Position numbers and translations under genes: made by a program
DNA from: an uncultured Lachnospiraceae bacterium
Lineage (GTDB): Bacteria; Bacillota; Clostridia; Lachnospirales; Lachnospiraceae
Length of the DNA: 13,495 nt
Assembly (NCBI GenBank): GCA_945643825.1
Contig: CALZEZ010000015.1
Coordinates: 1-13,495, forward strand
Direction of reading: 5' to 3'
In this document: piece after piece, positions 6,555 through 13,495 of the stretch
How positions within the stretch are numbered: the stretch's first letter is position 1
How the letters are laid out: each line of letters opens with the position of its first letter
The notes under the pieces: model-generated
Told to the model about the DNA's origin: nothing
Seen by the model: only the letters and a program-made list of their open reading frames with translations
Databases searched by the model: none

Positions 6555-7968
6555 TTCCTGACTCTCCTTTTTTTTCCGAAACTTTTCCTGTTGTTATCTT
6601 CTTGATCCACTTGCCGCTTCTGAGTCTGAGCACACACCAGACTGCCTTGGCAATCTGATCGAATTTGAGACAGACATAGATCCAGAATGGCGAGAGGTGA
6701 AGCACAAAGCCTGCAACGATTCCAAGCGGAATCGACAAAACCCATAGAAAAATGTTGTCTGCAAGCATAAGCATCTTCGTATCTCCGCCACCTCGAAGCA
6801 CGCCCTTGGTCATGATGCTGTTGGTCGCCTGGAACACGATGATCAGACTGATTGCCTGCATCAGCTGCGATGCCATATGTGCGGTCTGCTCACCAACCTG
6901 ATAGGAGCGGATGATCGGACCGCTCGCCGCCATGATAAAGAGGGCGGATACCAGACCAAGACCAAGTCCAAAGCCAAGGAAGCCATAGCCCTGCTCCTGT
7001 GCTTTTTCCTTGTTTCCCTCTCCCAGCGTCCGTCCGGTCACAATAGCTCCCGCCTGGCAGACTCCCTGGATGAGAACCGTGCTCATCTGCTGTGTCACAG
7101 CAGTGATCGCATTGGCTGCCACGAAGTTTCCTCCGAGCCGTCCGATGACCATCGCCACGGTATTATTGCCGATTGCCAGGATTCCGTCACTGATTAAAAC
7201 CGGAATACTGATGCGCACATATTCGCCAAGCAGATCCCCCGTCTTCATCGTCAGATTCTTAAGCCTAAAGCCGATCTTCTTATCGATAAAGAAGAGATAG
7301 CCGCAGATCACCGATGCTTCAAAGACTCTGGCAATCAGGGTACCAAGAGCGGCTCCTGCAATTCCCAGGCGCGGCATGCCAAGCTTACCGAAAATCAGAC
7401 CATAGTTGGCAATCAGGTTGACAAAGAACGCTCCGATCGACACATAGAGCGGCATTCTCACCTGTCCGACACTGCGAAGCACCAGAGTGCAGACAAGCGA
7501 CAGTCCAAGGAAAAAATAGGTGATCACGGAATATCTGAAATAGATCGCCCCGCGCGAAATAATCTCTGTGTCGTAGGTATACATACTCATCAGAGTATTC
7601 GGCATAAGCAGGGTTGCAACCGCAAACAAAAGTGCAAGGCTTAACGTGATGCGCACCATGATGCAGATTGTCTTCTTTAGTGCTAACATTGCTTCCTCGG
7701 GCTGCTTTTCCTTCATGCCCCAGTAGCGGGATACAAGCACGCTTGCTCCCATGCCGATTCCCATGCAGAAAATGTGGTAGATGTTAATAAACTGATTTGC
7801 AAGTGACGTTGCAGACAGCTCAAGCTCGCCGAGGCGTCCGACCATGATGGTGTCTAACATGTTGACACCAATCGTAATCATACTCTGCATCGCAATCGGA
7901 AGTGCTAAAATCAGCACCTGTTTGTAAAACGTTTTATCTGCCACAATCAGCTTTTTTAATGCTTTCAT
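6535..7968 (-). CDS. MATE family multidrug/cation efflux transporter
   Basis: Inner-membrane antiporter of the multidrug and toxic compound extrusion family, which exports drugs or metabolites using a sodium or proton gradient. From the ATG at 7968 it has 477 residues, close to the usual 450-480, with about 12 hydrophobic spans. Family features include the N-terminal LALPIAMQSMITIGVNMLDT helix and IMVGRLGE, and the second-half equivalent AIGNNTVAMVIGRLGG. There is a basic, polar C-terminal tail (about the last 25 residues). A GTG at 7974, two codons earlier, is also possible; AAGGAAGGA lies upstream of both and slightly favours the ATG. It begins about 20 bases after the GNAT-HD stop and overlaps the secreted-protein gene by 20 bases. 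The substrate cannot be read from the sequence. A LacI-operator-like word lies near its start. Confidence 0.93.
   Translation of the reverse strand: MKALKKLIVADKTFYKQVLILALPIAMQSMITIGVNMLDTIMVGRLGELELSATSLANQFINIYHIFCMGIGMGASVLVSRYWGMKEKQPEEAMLALKKTICIMVRITLSLALLFAVATLLMPNTLMSMYTYDTEIISRGAIYFRYSVITYFFLGLSLVCTLVLRSVGQVRMPLYVSIGAFFVNLIANYGLIFGKLGMPRLGIAGAALGTLIARVFEASVICGYLFFIDKKIGFRLKNLTMKTGDLLGEYVRISIPVLISDGILAIGNNTVAMVIGRLGGNFVAANAITAVTQQMSTVLIQGVCQAGAIVTGRTLGEGNKEKAQEQGYGFLGFGLGLGLVSALFIMAASGPIIRSYQVGEQTAHMASQLMQAISLIIVFQATNSIMTKGVLRGGGDTKMLMLADNIFLWVLSIPLGIVAGFVLHLSPFWIYVCLKFDQIAKAVWCVLRLRSGKWIKKITTGKVSEKKGESGNEKENS
7924..7937. promoter_or_regulatory. operator-like word GTAAAACGTTTTAT inside the MATE gene
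   Basis: This 14-mer, containing the 12-base palindrome TAAAACGTTTTA, is identical to 4248-4261 in the GH51 control region. Here it lies about 31-45 bases inside the MATE coding sequence and encodes ordinary residues (DKTFY). Operators just inside a gene can act as roadblocks, but codon-driven coincidence is possible and no promoter is evident beside it. Confidence 0.25.
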
Positions 7969-7988
7969 TTTCACTATTCCTTCCTTAA

Positions 7989-9011
7989 TCAGTCTCCTGA
8001 CAGCTCCCGGTAGGCCTCCAGATATTTTTTCTCCACCTCTTCAAACGCAGCAAAAGAATAATCCGGGGTGGTTAATTTCTGTGGAGCCGGCGAAAAAAGT
8101 GCAACCTTCATAAAATGATAGAATTCATGGTACAGCATTGTATCATCCACTGACTTTACAAACGCTTCCTCTTCTTCGTTTAGGTCACTACCTAAGAATT
8201 TAACATAGATCTGCCCTAAAAGTCTATGCTCTGTTTCGATATAATAATCCATATGGTGTTTCACCGGTCTGGTTATGTCCGATAAATAAGCCTCCGCCGC
8301 ATCGTGTAAGAGGCAGGCGAGCACAAGTCTTCTCTCATAGCCTCGCGCTCTTGCTTCTTCCATGCAGGACAGGCAGTGCTGTCCGACGGAATAAAAGGTT
8401 GGAAAATGTCCGTTTGCTCTCGTCATTAACGACAGAGCATGTGCGATGTCCTCGATCCGGATTTCCTCCGGTTTTGCCTGAAGCGGATTCATGATCACAT
8501 GGGAATAGGTACAGATCTCATCGCCACTTCTGGCAACGAAATGATAGGCGATACGCGGGCTTAAGTCGCGCACATAGATCGTGCCGCATCTTAAGAAGCC
8601 ATATTTTTCCAATAAATGCTGCATGATAAGGTTGTCGTTGTGGGTATCTGCGCGCAGATTTCTGATCTGTGTACTGCACCAGTCAAAGATCTGTGTAGCC
8701 ACTCCGGATCTATTGCCAGCAGACGCCAGTCGGTGAATCGTTCCATAAGGCTCGTCGTTTCGCCACGCTCCGTCATCAATCCGAAGATAGGTGGGGTCTT
8801 CTCCGATGATAAAGGCAAAGCAGGCATCCAGCTGTCCGTCTGCTTCCAAGACATAGCTTACGCCGCGCGCAATATCCTGTCGCAGCTGTTCCTCCTTTGG
8901 ATAGCCGTCCCCCCACTGGTTGGGGTTCCCGTTCTGCGCCATATATACTCTTGCTCTCTCAAAGATCGCAATCATCTGTGGTAAATCGTCTTTTTTTGCC
9001 TTTCGGATCAT
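7989..9011 (-). CDS. GNAT acetyltransferase fused to HD-domain phosphohydrolase
   Basis: A 340-residue two-domain protein, cytoplasmic. Residues 1-158 are a GNAT N-acetyltransferase: IRKAKKDDLPQMIAIFERAR start, GNPNQWGDGYP, a shortened acetyl-CoA loop near RSGVAT (101-106), and the usual EKYGFLRCGTIYV finish. Residues 165-340 match the HD phosphohydrolases of the YfbR nucleotidase-like type: EDIAHALS, FYSVGQH with H212, LLHDAAEAYLSDITRPVK with H236 and D237, and D289/D290 as the likely last metal ligand. Both halves look intact and the frame is continuous, so this is a fusion rather than two genes. The GNAT substrate is unknown; the HD half probably dephosphorylates a nucleotide or similar phosphate ester. 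The ATG at 9011 lacks a strong ribosome binding site (AAAGG is about 15 bases away), but it starts 10 bases after the MBL stop, which suggests coupled translation. Confidence 0.9.
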   Translation of the reverse strand: MIRKAKKDDLPQMIAIFERARVYMAQNGNPNQWGDGYPKEEQLRQDIARGVSYVLEADGQLDACFAFIIGEDPTYLRIDDGAWRNDEPYGTIHRLASAGNRSGVATQIFDWCSTQIRNLRADTHNDNLIMQHLLEKYGFLRCGTIYVRDLSPRIAYHFVARSGDEICTYSHVIMNPLQAKPEEIRIEDIAHALSLMTRANGHFPTFYSVGQHCLSCMEEARARGYERRLVLACLLHDAAEAYLSDITRPVKHHMDYYIETEHRLLGQIYVKFLGSDLNEEEEAFVKSVDDTMLYHEFYHFMKVALFSPAPQKLTTPDYSFAAFEEVEKKYLEAYRELSGD

Positions 9012-9021
9012 TTTAATCGTG

Positions 9022-9843
9022 TCATGCCTTTCTGTCGCTTGAAAGCTCTATACTTTCCATATCCTCCGGAATATAGATTCCCTTGTCAAAAAACTGTCTT
9101 GCCTCTTCGTAGTAGAGTTTTCTCCGGTTGTCTATGGTCACTTCCTCGGTGTGGTAGAGAAGGAGGTTTTCCACCTGCAGCTCTTTGGCCAGTCTTGCGG
9201 CATCCCGCACGGTCGAGTGATGCTTTTCGTAGGGCTTAAAAAGGTCTGCCTGTCCATGCAGACAGAATGCCTCGTGCATCAGCCACGTGCTGCCCTGCGC
9301 ATAGGGGCGCTCACATTCCTTGTACGGCTCGTCACCGAGGCAGGTGAGCTTTTGACCGGGTGCGTATTCCATCGTGAAGCCAAACTGCTTCGTCTTGGTA
9401 GAGCCTGTGTCAAAGAACGTGACAGGATGTCCTAAAAGCGGAATCGTCTGTCCGTGCTCCACCGGGATAAGGTGTACCTGTTTTCCGATAAACCGGGTCT
9501 GCTTCTCGATCATCAGAAGCTCTGTCATCTGTCTGATGATAGCGATTGCCTCGTCATGGGCATAGACATTGAGCTCGCCGGTGTAGTTGTCCGAATTCAT
9601 CTTCTGACAGATTGAGCGAATCACCCACAAAACGCCAAGAACGTGATCCATGTGTGTATGGGTCACGATGATATCACGGATTTTCGTCAGGTCGTCCACG
9701 CCCGCATTATGCAGCCTTTCAAAAATCCGGTTGCCGCCACCGCCGTCCACAAGAAGGTATTGTTCTGCCTCCTCCAAAAGAAAGCAGGTATTGTAAATCT
9801 TCGACACCATCGCGTTGCCGGTGCCAAGCATCGTCAGTTTCAT
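9022..9843 (-). CDS. metallo-beta-lactamase fold hydrolase, RNase Z-like
   Basis: A 273-residue cytoplasmic metal-dependent hydrolase. The motif H62-x-H64-x-D66-H67 (THTHMDH), D171 in CLGDEPY, and H231 in LLLYHTEE give most of the two-zinc site. KHHSTVRDAARLAKEL (207-222) strongly resembles the tRNase Z histidine-serine-threonine motif. The His usually found between the first motif and the Asp is not obvious; the matching stretch reads DTGSTKTKQFGF (145-156). No tRNA-binding exosite arm is visible, so tRNA 3' processing is doubtful and the substrate is unknown. The ATG at 9843 is chosen because it starts four bases after the exporter stop codon and directly precedes KLTMLGTG, the normal beginning of this fold. 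An in-frame TTG at 9861 is an alternative. The weak ribosome binding site suggests translation restarts after the upstream gene. Confidence 0.9.
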   Translation of the reverse strand: MKLTMLGTGNAMVSKIYNTCFLLEEAEQYLLVDGGGGNRIFERLHNAGVDDLTKIRDIIVTHTHMDHVLGVLWVIRSICQKMNSDNYTGELNVYAHDEAIAIIRQMTELLMIEKQTRFIGKQVHLIPVEHGQTIPLLGHPVTFFDTGSTKTKQFGFTMEYAPGQKLTCLGDEPYKECERPYAQGSTWLMHEAFCLHGQADLFKPYEKHHSTVRDAARLAKELQVENLLLYHTEEVTIDNRRKLYYEEARQFFDKGIYIPEDMESIELSSDRKA

Positions 9844-9847
9844 CTTT

Positions 9848-10885
9848 TTACCAAAGTCCAAGTATTCTCTGCATCAGCAGGCTCACGCCGGTAATTCCGA
9901 TCCAGCAGCAAAAGCCCATGAAGATCGGTTTTCCTCCGGTTTTAATCAGCTTCACAATGTTGGTGTTGAGTCCAATGGCCGCCATTGCGAGAACAATGAA
10001 GAATTTGCTGAGTGTCTTGATCGGTGCAAAAACGCTTCCGCTCACACCAAGTGACATGCAGACGGTTGTGATAATAGATGCTAAAACAAAATACAGTATG
10101 AACATCGGGAAGATCTGTTTCAGACTGACCTTTTTGCCGCTCTCGCCATTGCTTTTTTCTTTTTTTGCACGGATTAGGGCAAGCCCTAAGGTGATCGGGA
10201 TAATCGCCAGGGTTCTTGTCAGCTTGACCGTCACAGCTGTATCAAGCGTCTGGGAGCCCAGGTTCCACATGCTGTCCCAGGTGGACGCTGCCGCTGTCAC
10301 GGAGGAGGTATCATTGACTGCCGTTCCGGCAAAGATACCAAACGCCTCACCACTTGTCACAGAGAAGCCAATTATGTTACCCAGCGTGGGGAAAATGAGT
10401 GCTGCAAGCACGTTAAAGAAAAAGATTACGGAAATCGCCTGTGCAACCTCCTCGTCGTCCGCATCGATAACCGGTGCGGTCGCTGCAATGGCTGAGCCGC
10501 CGCAGATTGAGGAGCCCACACCGACAAGCGTTGAGATTTTGCCCGGAATGTGCATCAGCTTATGTAATACAAACGCAATTACCAAAGAGGTCGCGATCGT
10601 GCTTAAGATGATCGGCAGAGACTGCTTTCCGGTCTGTAAAATGACGTTCAGATTCAGTCCGAAGCCAAGCAGGATAACTGCCCATTGCAGAATTTTCTTA
10701 GAGGTAAATCTGATCCCCGCCTCAAGGCTTCCCTTCTCCCGGATAAACAGGGTGATCACCATTCCGGCGAGAATGGCAATCACTGCGCCTCCCATAATAG
10801 GAAACAGTTTTCCTAAAAACCACGACGGTATGGCAATCACAAGGCACAGCAGGATGCCACGGCCTTTTTCTTTGATAAAATTCAT
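9848..10885 (-). CDS. YeiH/UPF0324 family putative sulfate exporter
   Basis: Integral membrane protein of 345 residues with about 10 hydrophobic helices, matching the YeiH (PSE) family, whose members are annotated as putative sulfate exporters; direct biochemical proof for the family is limited. Conserved features are LQWAVILLGFGLNLN, the GVGSSICGGSAIAATAPVI stretch at about residues 121-139, IFAGTAVNDTSSVTAA, and the C-terminal FIVLAMAAIGLNTN. The ATG at 10885 is supported by AAGGA about 10 bases upstream and by a predicted promoter 47-76 bases upstream. It is the first gene of the six-gene run, and its stop is four bases from the next start. Why a sulfate or sulfite exporter should precede a hydrolase, an acetyltransferase and an efflux pump is not evident. 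Confidence 0.9.
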   Translation of the reverse strand: MNFIKEKGRGILLCLVIAIPSWFLGKLFPIMGGAVIAILAGMVITLFIREKGSLEAGIRFTSKKILQWAVILLGFGLNLNVILQTGKQSLPIILSTIATSLVIAFVLHKLMHIPGKISTLVGVGSSICGGSAIAATAPVIDADDEEVAQAISVIFFFNVLAALIFPTLGNIIGFSVTSGEAFGIFAGTAVNDTSSVTAAASTWDSMWNLGSQTLDTAVTVKLTRTLAIIPITLGLALIRAKKEKSNGESGKKVSLKQIFPMFILYFVLASIITTVCMSLGVSGSVFAPIKTLSKFFIVLAMAAIGLNTNIVKLIKTGGKPIFMGFCCWIGITGVSLLMQRILGLW

Positions 10886-10931
10886 GGTTTTCTCATCCTT
10901 TTCTTTTGTTAATTTACAGTGTCTATCCGGT

Positions 10932-10961
10932 ATTATAACACAGCCAGAAAAAAAGAGTCAC
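10932..10961 (-). promoter_or_regulatory. extended -10 promoter before the exporter gene
   Basis: On the minus strand TATAAT (10932-10937) is preceded by TGT, giving the extended TGnTATAAT form. GTGACT (10956-10961) lies 18 bases upstream as a partial -35. The -35 overlaps the stop codon of the tandem GH43 gene. The predicted start is near 10925, leaving a leader of about 40 bases. It could drive all six genes down to the terminator at 4393. Confidence 0.7.
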
Positions 10962-10967
10962 TTTTTT
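10949..10967. terminator. weak A/T hairpin at the end of the tandem GH43 gene
   Basis: AAAAAAG (10949-10955) can pair with CTTTTTT (10961-10967) around a five-base loop, and a T-run lies in the descending arm on either strand. It contains the TGA stop of the tandem GH43 gene. With only one G-C pair it would terminate poorly, so read-through into the exporter gene is likely. Confidence 0.3.
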
Positions 10968-13495
10968 ATCGTAAATTGAAACCAGTCAAAATCAACAAAG
11001 CCGTCCGTCTCACGATCAGAAAATGCAAACAATCCATAGCGATAGCCCATGAAGTCGGGCATGTCATAATACATAGACAGGATTTCACCGGTCTGTACCC
11101 AGTTCTCATTATCAAGACTGTAGAAAAAGGCTGCCTCGTCGCGTCTTCCCCGGAAATCACAGTCAATGCGAAGATAGATGGTTTGTGCATCACCAAGCTC
11201 TGTTTTGGCACAGCACCTGCCGTCGGCATCTTCCTTGTGGTCTGCCTTCTGCATCACAAGATACTTCTTACCCTGTTCCATAACCACAGCAACGTAGCCG
11301 TACCGGCGTTGGAACATAGCAAGTCCTGCCGTCATTCCATCGGTCATATGCGAAATATCCATAGCAGTCACGCCGACGCATACCGGTCCCATTGTGCGAA
11401 GCGTGAGCATATTTCTGGCGTGTCTGATATTCTCTACCGCACCGACCGGCTGCAGTCTTAAGAAGCCCGGTCTCTTTGTAAGGCTCCAATATCTGTTGTC
11501 GGGGTTATGATTCCACTGCCACCAGAGCTTTAGGTTCGAGCCGTTATAGTCGTTCTCACCGTCTCCGATTTGTGGGCACTTATCATTTGCCCTGTCAAAC
11601 GGGCGGTAGTCTGCCTCGTCATTCTCAAAATCGTCATTCCCCTGGAACTCGCCTGCTATCTCTTCTGTATTTACCGGCACAGGATTCACAACCGGCATCT
11701 TGTGGAACAGGAATGGTGTGGACTCACCCAAATACTTTCCAACCACCGGCCAGTCTGCCATGTCTCCTTCCGTGCCCCATTCCATTGGACATAGCATCGG
11801 AATACGTCCAACGGCTCCGGTGTCCTGGAAGATAAAGCAATACCATTTTCCATCCTCGGTATCCACAATTCCTCCCTGGGCGATTCCGTTATTCGGCATA
11901 TAGGCCTGATCGTTAGCGTCAAACAGGTGTCCGGCAAAAATCTTTTTACAGGTCCAATCACCGGCTATCTCATCGTCGAAGCGTCCGGTTCCCTGTAGGC
12001 TCCTGCTTCTCCAGCAGATTTCCTGTCTCTGCCACTGCTGCCCCTGAATGACCATGATATAGTAATAGCCACCGTGCTGATATACGTGGAAGCCCTCTCC
12101 CCACAGTCCCTGCTTCGGATTCTCATAATTGCTGTTATGTAGAACAAGCTGTCTTGGACCGTATTCTACCGTGTGCTTCCGGGTATCGATAAACAGCTCG
12201 CGATAGCAGATGTTATGGGTTCCAATTCCATCCTGACAGTCCTCCGAGAAGAAAATATATTTCCTGCCGTCTGTCTCGTCAAACAGCATGCCGTTGTCGT
12301 AGCACATCTCCGGGAAGGTCGTGCTATACCATGGGCCGCACTCGATATCCTCCGTCATGAACAGGTAGGTCTTCTGTGTGGAATTACAGGTGAAGGCAAC
12401 AAAGAACCAGCCTGTCTCCGGATCCTGTCTAAGGCTTGCCGCCCAGGAGCCTTTGGCATAATCATCCTGCCCATTTTTTAACGCATAGCGGTCATCCTCC
12501 TCCAGTATCCGGTAAACATAATTGACCGTTGTCCAATGCACAAGGTCATAGGATTTCATGATCGGTACACCGGGGCATAAATGCATGGTGGTGCTTGCCA
12601 TGTAGAAGACCTGTCGTCCTTCCTTGTCCTTGGAGCGAATGATGTCCATGTCCGGCACATCCGCATAGAGGATCGGATTGTGGTAGGTCGGTGCAACCTG
12701 AATCGTCGTTTCCACCTGGCTTATCGTTGTATTAAGAGACAGTTCTTCTGTCATATCCAAAACCGGCTGTCCATCCACGTCAAAATGTACCTGCCTGATG
12801 CCGCTGCAACGAGGTGCGTCAACGCCCGGTCTTGCATGATAGGTGTTCCAGATGTCTCCGTTCTCATCCTCCACATAGGCATTGTGGCCGGTTCCATATT
12901 CTCCGGGAACACTGCGGGAGGTCAGGATCGGATAGTTGTTTTTCTTCCAATTGGATGCATGCAGTGGATCCTTGCCCGGTTCGATAGACAGAAGGCCGAC
13001 TACGTAGGAGGTGTCAACCCCTGCCCCGGAATAGGTAACATAGAGCTTTCCTGCTCTTTGCAGTGCAAACGGTCCCTCATCCACGAAGGTGTGATTGTTC
13101 TCCCAACCGTATTCGGGCTTTGTGAGGACGACTGGATCACTTGCGAGCATCCATGGCTTTCTGGGATTCAGCTTTGCAATATAGAGCCAGGAGCCAAGAT
13201 CCTTGGGAAGGAATTGTCTCTGCGCCCAGATGACATAATCCGTTCCTTCCCATGTAAAGTGTGTCATATCAAGCGTAATCTCTTTGCCCGCCTCACAGAT
13301 ATCGGTTCCGTCTGCGCGCACGATGCGTCTGGGTGCCTCCCAGTCCTCTTTGCAGATCGGGTTGCCGCCGTCCTTTAGGATCATGACACGACTCTCTTCC
13401 TCAAAGAAGGGCTCCGGGGTCGCAGCATGCAGAATGCAGAGCCTGCCTCCAATCACATGGAGCTCAGGAGCCCACAGAAGTCCGCCGATTCCTTC
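10958..13495 (-). CDS. tandem GH43 glycosidase, 5' end beyond the window
   Basis: The reading frame is open to the right edge, giving at least 845 residues. It enters with LLWAPELHVIGG, an internal GH43 motif, so the start lies outside; numbering here is from the edge. Residues 1 to about 260 are the later part of a first GH43 propeller, with D76 in LDMTHFTWEG, probable acid E140 in VDEGP and H204 in GTGHN. Residues 270 to about 600 are a second, complete GH43 module: base D282 in DVPDMDIIR, D400 in CYDNGMLFD, acid E467 in LWGEGFHVY. An acidic linker leads to a C-terminal beta-sandwich (651-845; NLKLWWQWNHNPD...) of the type that closes beta-xylosidase active sites. The first module looks like an arabinofuranosidase and the second like a beta-xylosidase or arabinofuranosidase, so one chain may remove two sugars. 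The visible part shows no secretion signal; the true N-terminus cannot be judged. Confidence 0.9.
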   Translation of the reverse strand, partial: EGIGGLLWAPELHVIGGRLCILHAATPEPFFEEESRVMILKDGGNPICKEDWEAPRRIVRADGTDICEAGKEITLDMTHFTWEGTDYVIWAQRQFLPKDLGSWLYIAKLNPRKPWMLASDPVVLTKPEYGWENNHTFVDEGPFALQRAGKLYVTYSGAGVDTSYVVGLLSIEPGKDPLHASNWKKNNYPILTSRSVPGEYGTGHNAYVEDENGDIWNTYHARPGVDAPRCSGIRQVHFDVDGQPVLDMTEELSLNTTISQVETTIQVAPTYHNPILYADVPDMDIIRSKDKEGRQVFYMASTTMHLCPGVPIMKSYDLVHWTTVNYVYRILEEDDRYALKNGQDDYAKGSWAASLRQDPETGWFFVAFTCNSTQKTYLFMTEDIECGPWYSTTFPEMCYDNGMLFDETDGRKYIFFSEDCQDGIGTHNICYRELFIDTRKHTVEYGPRQLVLHNSNYENPKQGLWGEGFHVYQHGGYYYIMVIQGQQWQRQEICWRSRSLQGTGRFDDEIAGDWTCKKIFAGHLFDANDQAYMPNNGIAQGGIVDTEDGKWYCFIFQDTGAVGRIPMLCPMEWGTEGDMADWPVVGKYLGESTPFLFHKMPVVNPVPVNTEEIAGEFQGNDDFENDEADYRPFDRANDKCPQIGDGENDYNGSNLKLWWQWNHNPDNRYWSLTKRPGFLRLQPVGAVENIRHARNMLTLRTMGPVCVGVTAMDISHMTDGMTAGLAMFQRRYGYVAVVMEQGKKYLVMQKADHKEDADGRCCAKTELGDAQTIYLRIDCDFRGRRDEAAFFYSLDNENWVQTGEILSMYYDMPDFMGYRYGLFAFSDRETDGFVDFDWFQFTIKK

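Noticed and set aside
9918..10979. A 353-residue open frame on the plus strand opposite the exporter gene
   Set aside because: It mirrors the exporter gene codon by codon; the product is low-complexity (Ser/Ala/Ile/Pro-rich) and resembles no family, while the minus-strand protein is clearly a membrane family member.
12581..13378. A 265-residue open frame on the plus strand opposite the tandem GH43 gene
   Set aside because: It is a shadow of conserved GH43 codons, with no recognisable motif and no convincing ribosome binding site.
13454..13456. GTG at 13456 as the start of the tandem GH43 protein
   Set aside because: The frame stays open upstream to the window edge and encodes LLWAPELH, a conserved internal GH43 motif, so the gene continues beyond the window.
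1..13495. CRISPR array, tRNA or rRNA genes, insertion sequences, phage genes
   Set aside because: No regularly spaced repeats, cloverleaf sequences, transposase motifs or terminal inverted repeats were seen; nearly all of the window is explained by ten genes and short gaps.

Overview
This window appears to come from a Gram-positive gut anaerobe of the Clostridia, most likely a Lachnospiraceae member (Roseburia, Butyrivibrio or Agathobacter type). The basis is moderate GC, strong GGAGG ribosome binding sites, LplB/LplC-type sugar permeases next to cytoplasmic GH43 and GH51 enzymes, and a small secreted protein with an NPDV...EGR motif that I associate with that family. This taxonomy is inferred from protein style, not from a marker gene. 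Ten protein genes are visible, all on the minus strand, so transcription runs from high to low coordinates. No RNA gene, CRISPR array, insertion sequence or phage gene was seen.

Region A (13495 to 10958): the 3' part of a large gene for a cytoplasmic protein with two GH43 glycosidase modules and a C-terminal beta-sandwich. Its start lies beyond the right edge. Region B (10961 to 4393): an extended -10 promoter is followed by six tightly packed genes. They encode a YeiH-type putative sulfate exporter, an RNase Z-like metallo-beta-lactamase-fold hydrolase, a GNAT acetyltransferase fused to an HD phosphohydrolase, a MATE efflux pump, a small secreted protein, and a GH43 enzyme with a CBM6-like tail. 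The run ends at a clear stem-loop terminator. Gaps are 4 to 26 bases or overlaps, so one transcript is likely. Region C (4370 to 1): an approximately 200-base control region holds a near-consensus promoter and several palindromes. It is followed by a GH51 alpha-L-arabinofuranosidase and two ABC sugar permeases. The second permease stops about 40 residues short of family length.

The sugar genes fit together as an arabinoxylan or arabinan oligosaccharide locus. Oligosaccharides would enter through the ABC permeases, with the binding protein presumably beyond the left edge and the ATPase presumably shared and encoded elsewhere. Inside the cell, GH51 and GH43 enzymes would remove arabinose and xylose.

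The unusual part is the insertion of a non-sugar cassette (exporter, MBL hydrolase, GNAT-HD fusion, MATE pump, secreted protein) between the glycosidase genes, apparently on the same transcript as one of them. A 14-base LacI-type operator-like word is identical in the GH51 control region and just inside the MATE gene, which hints at shared control but may be chance.
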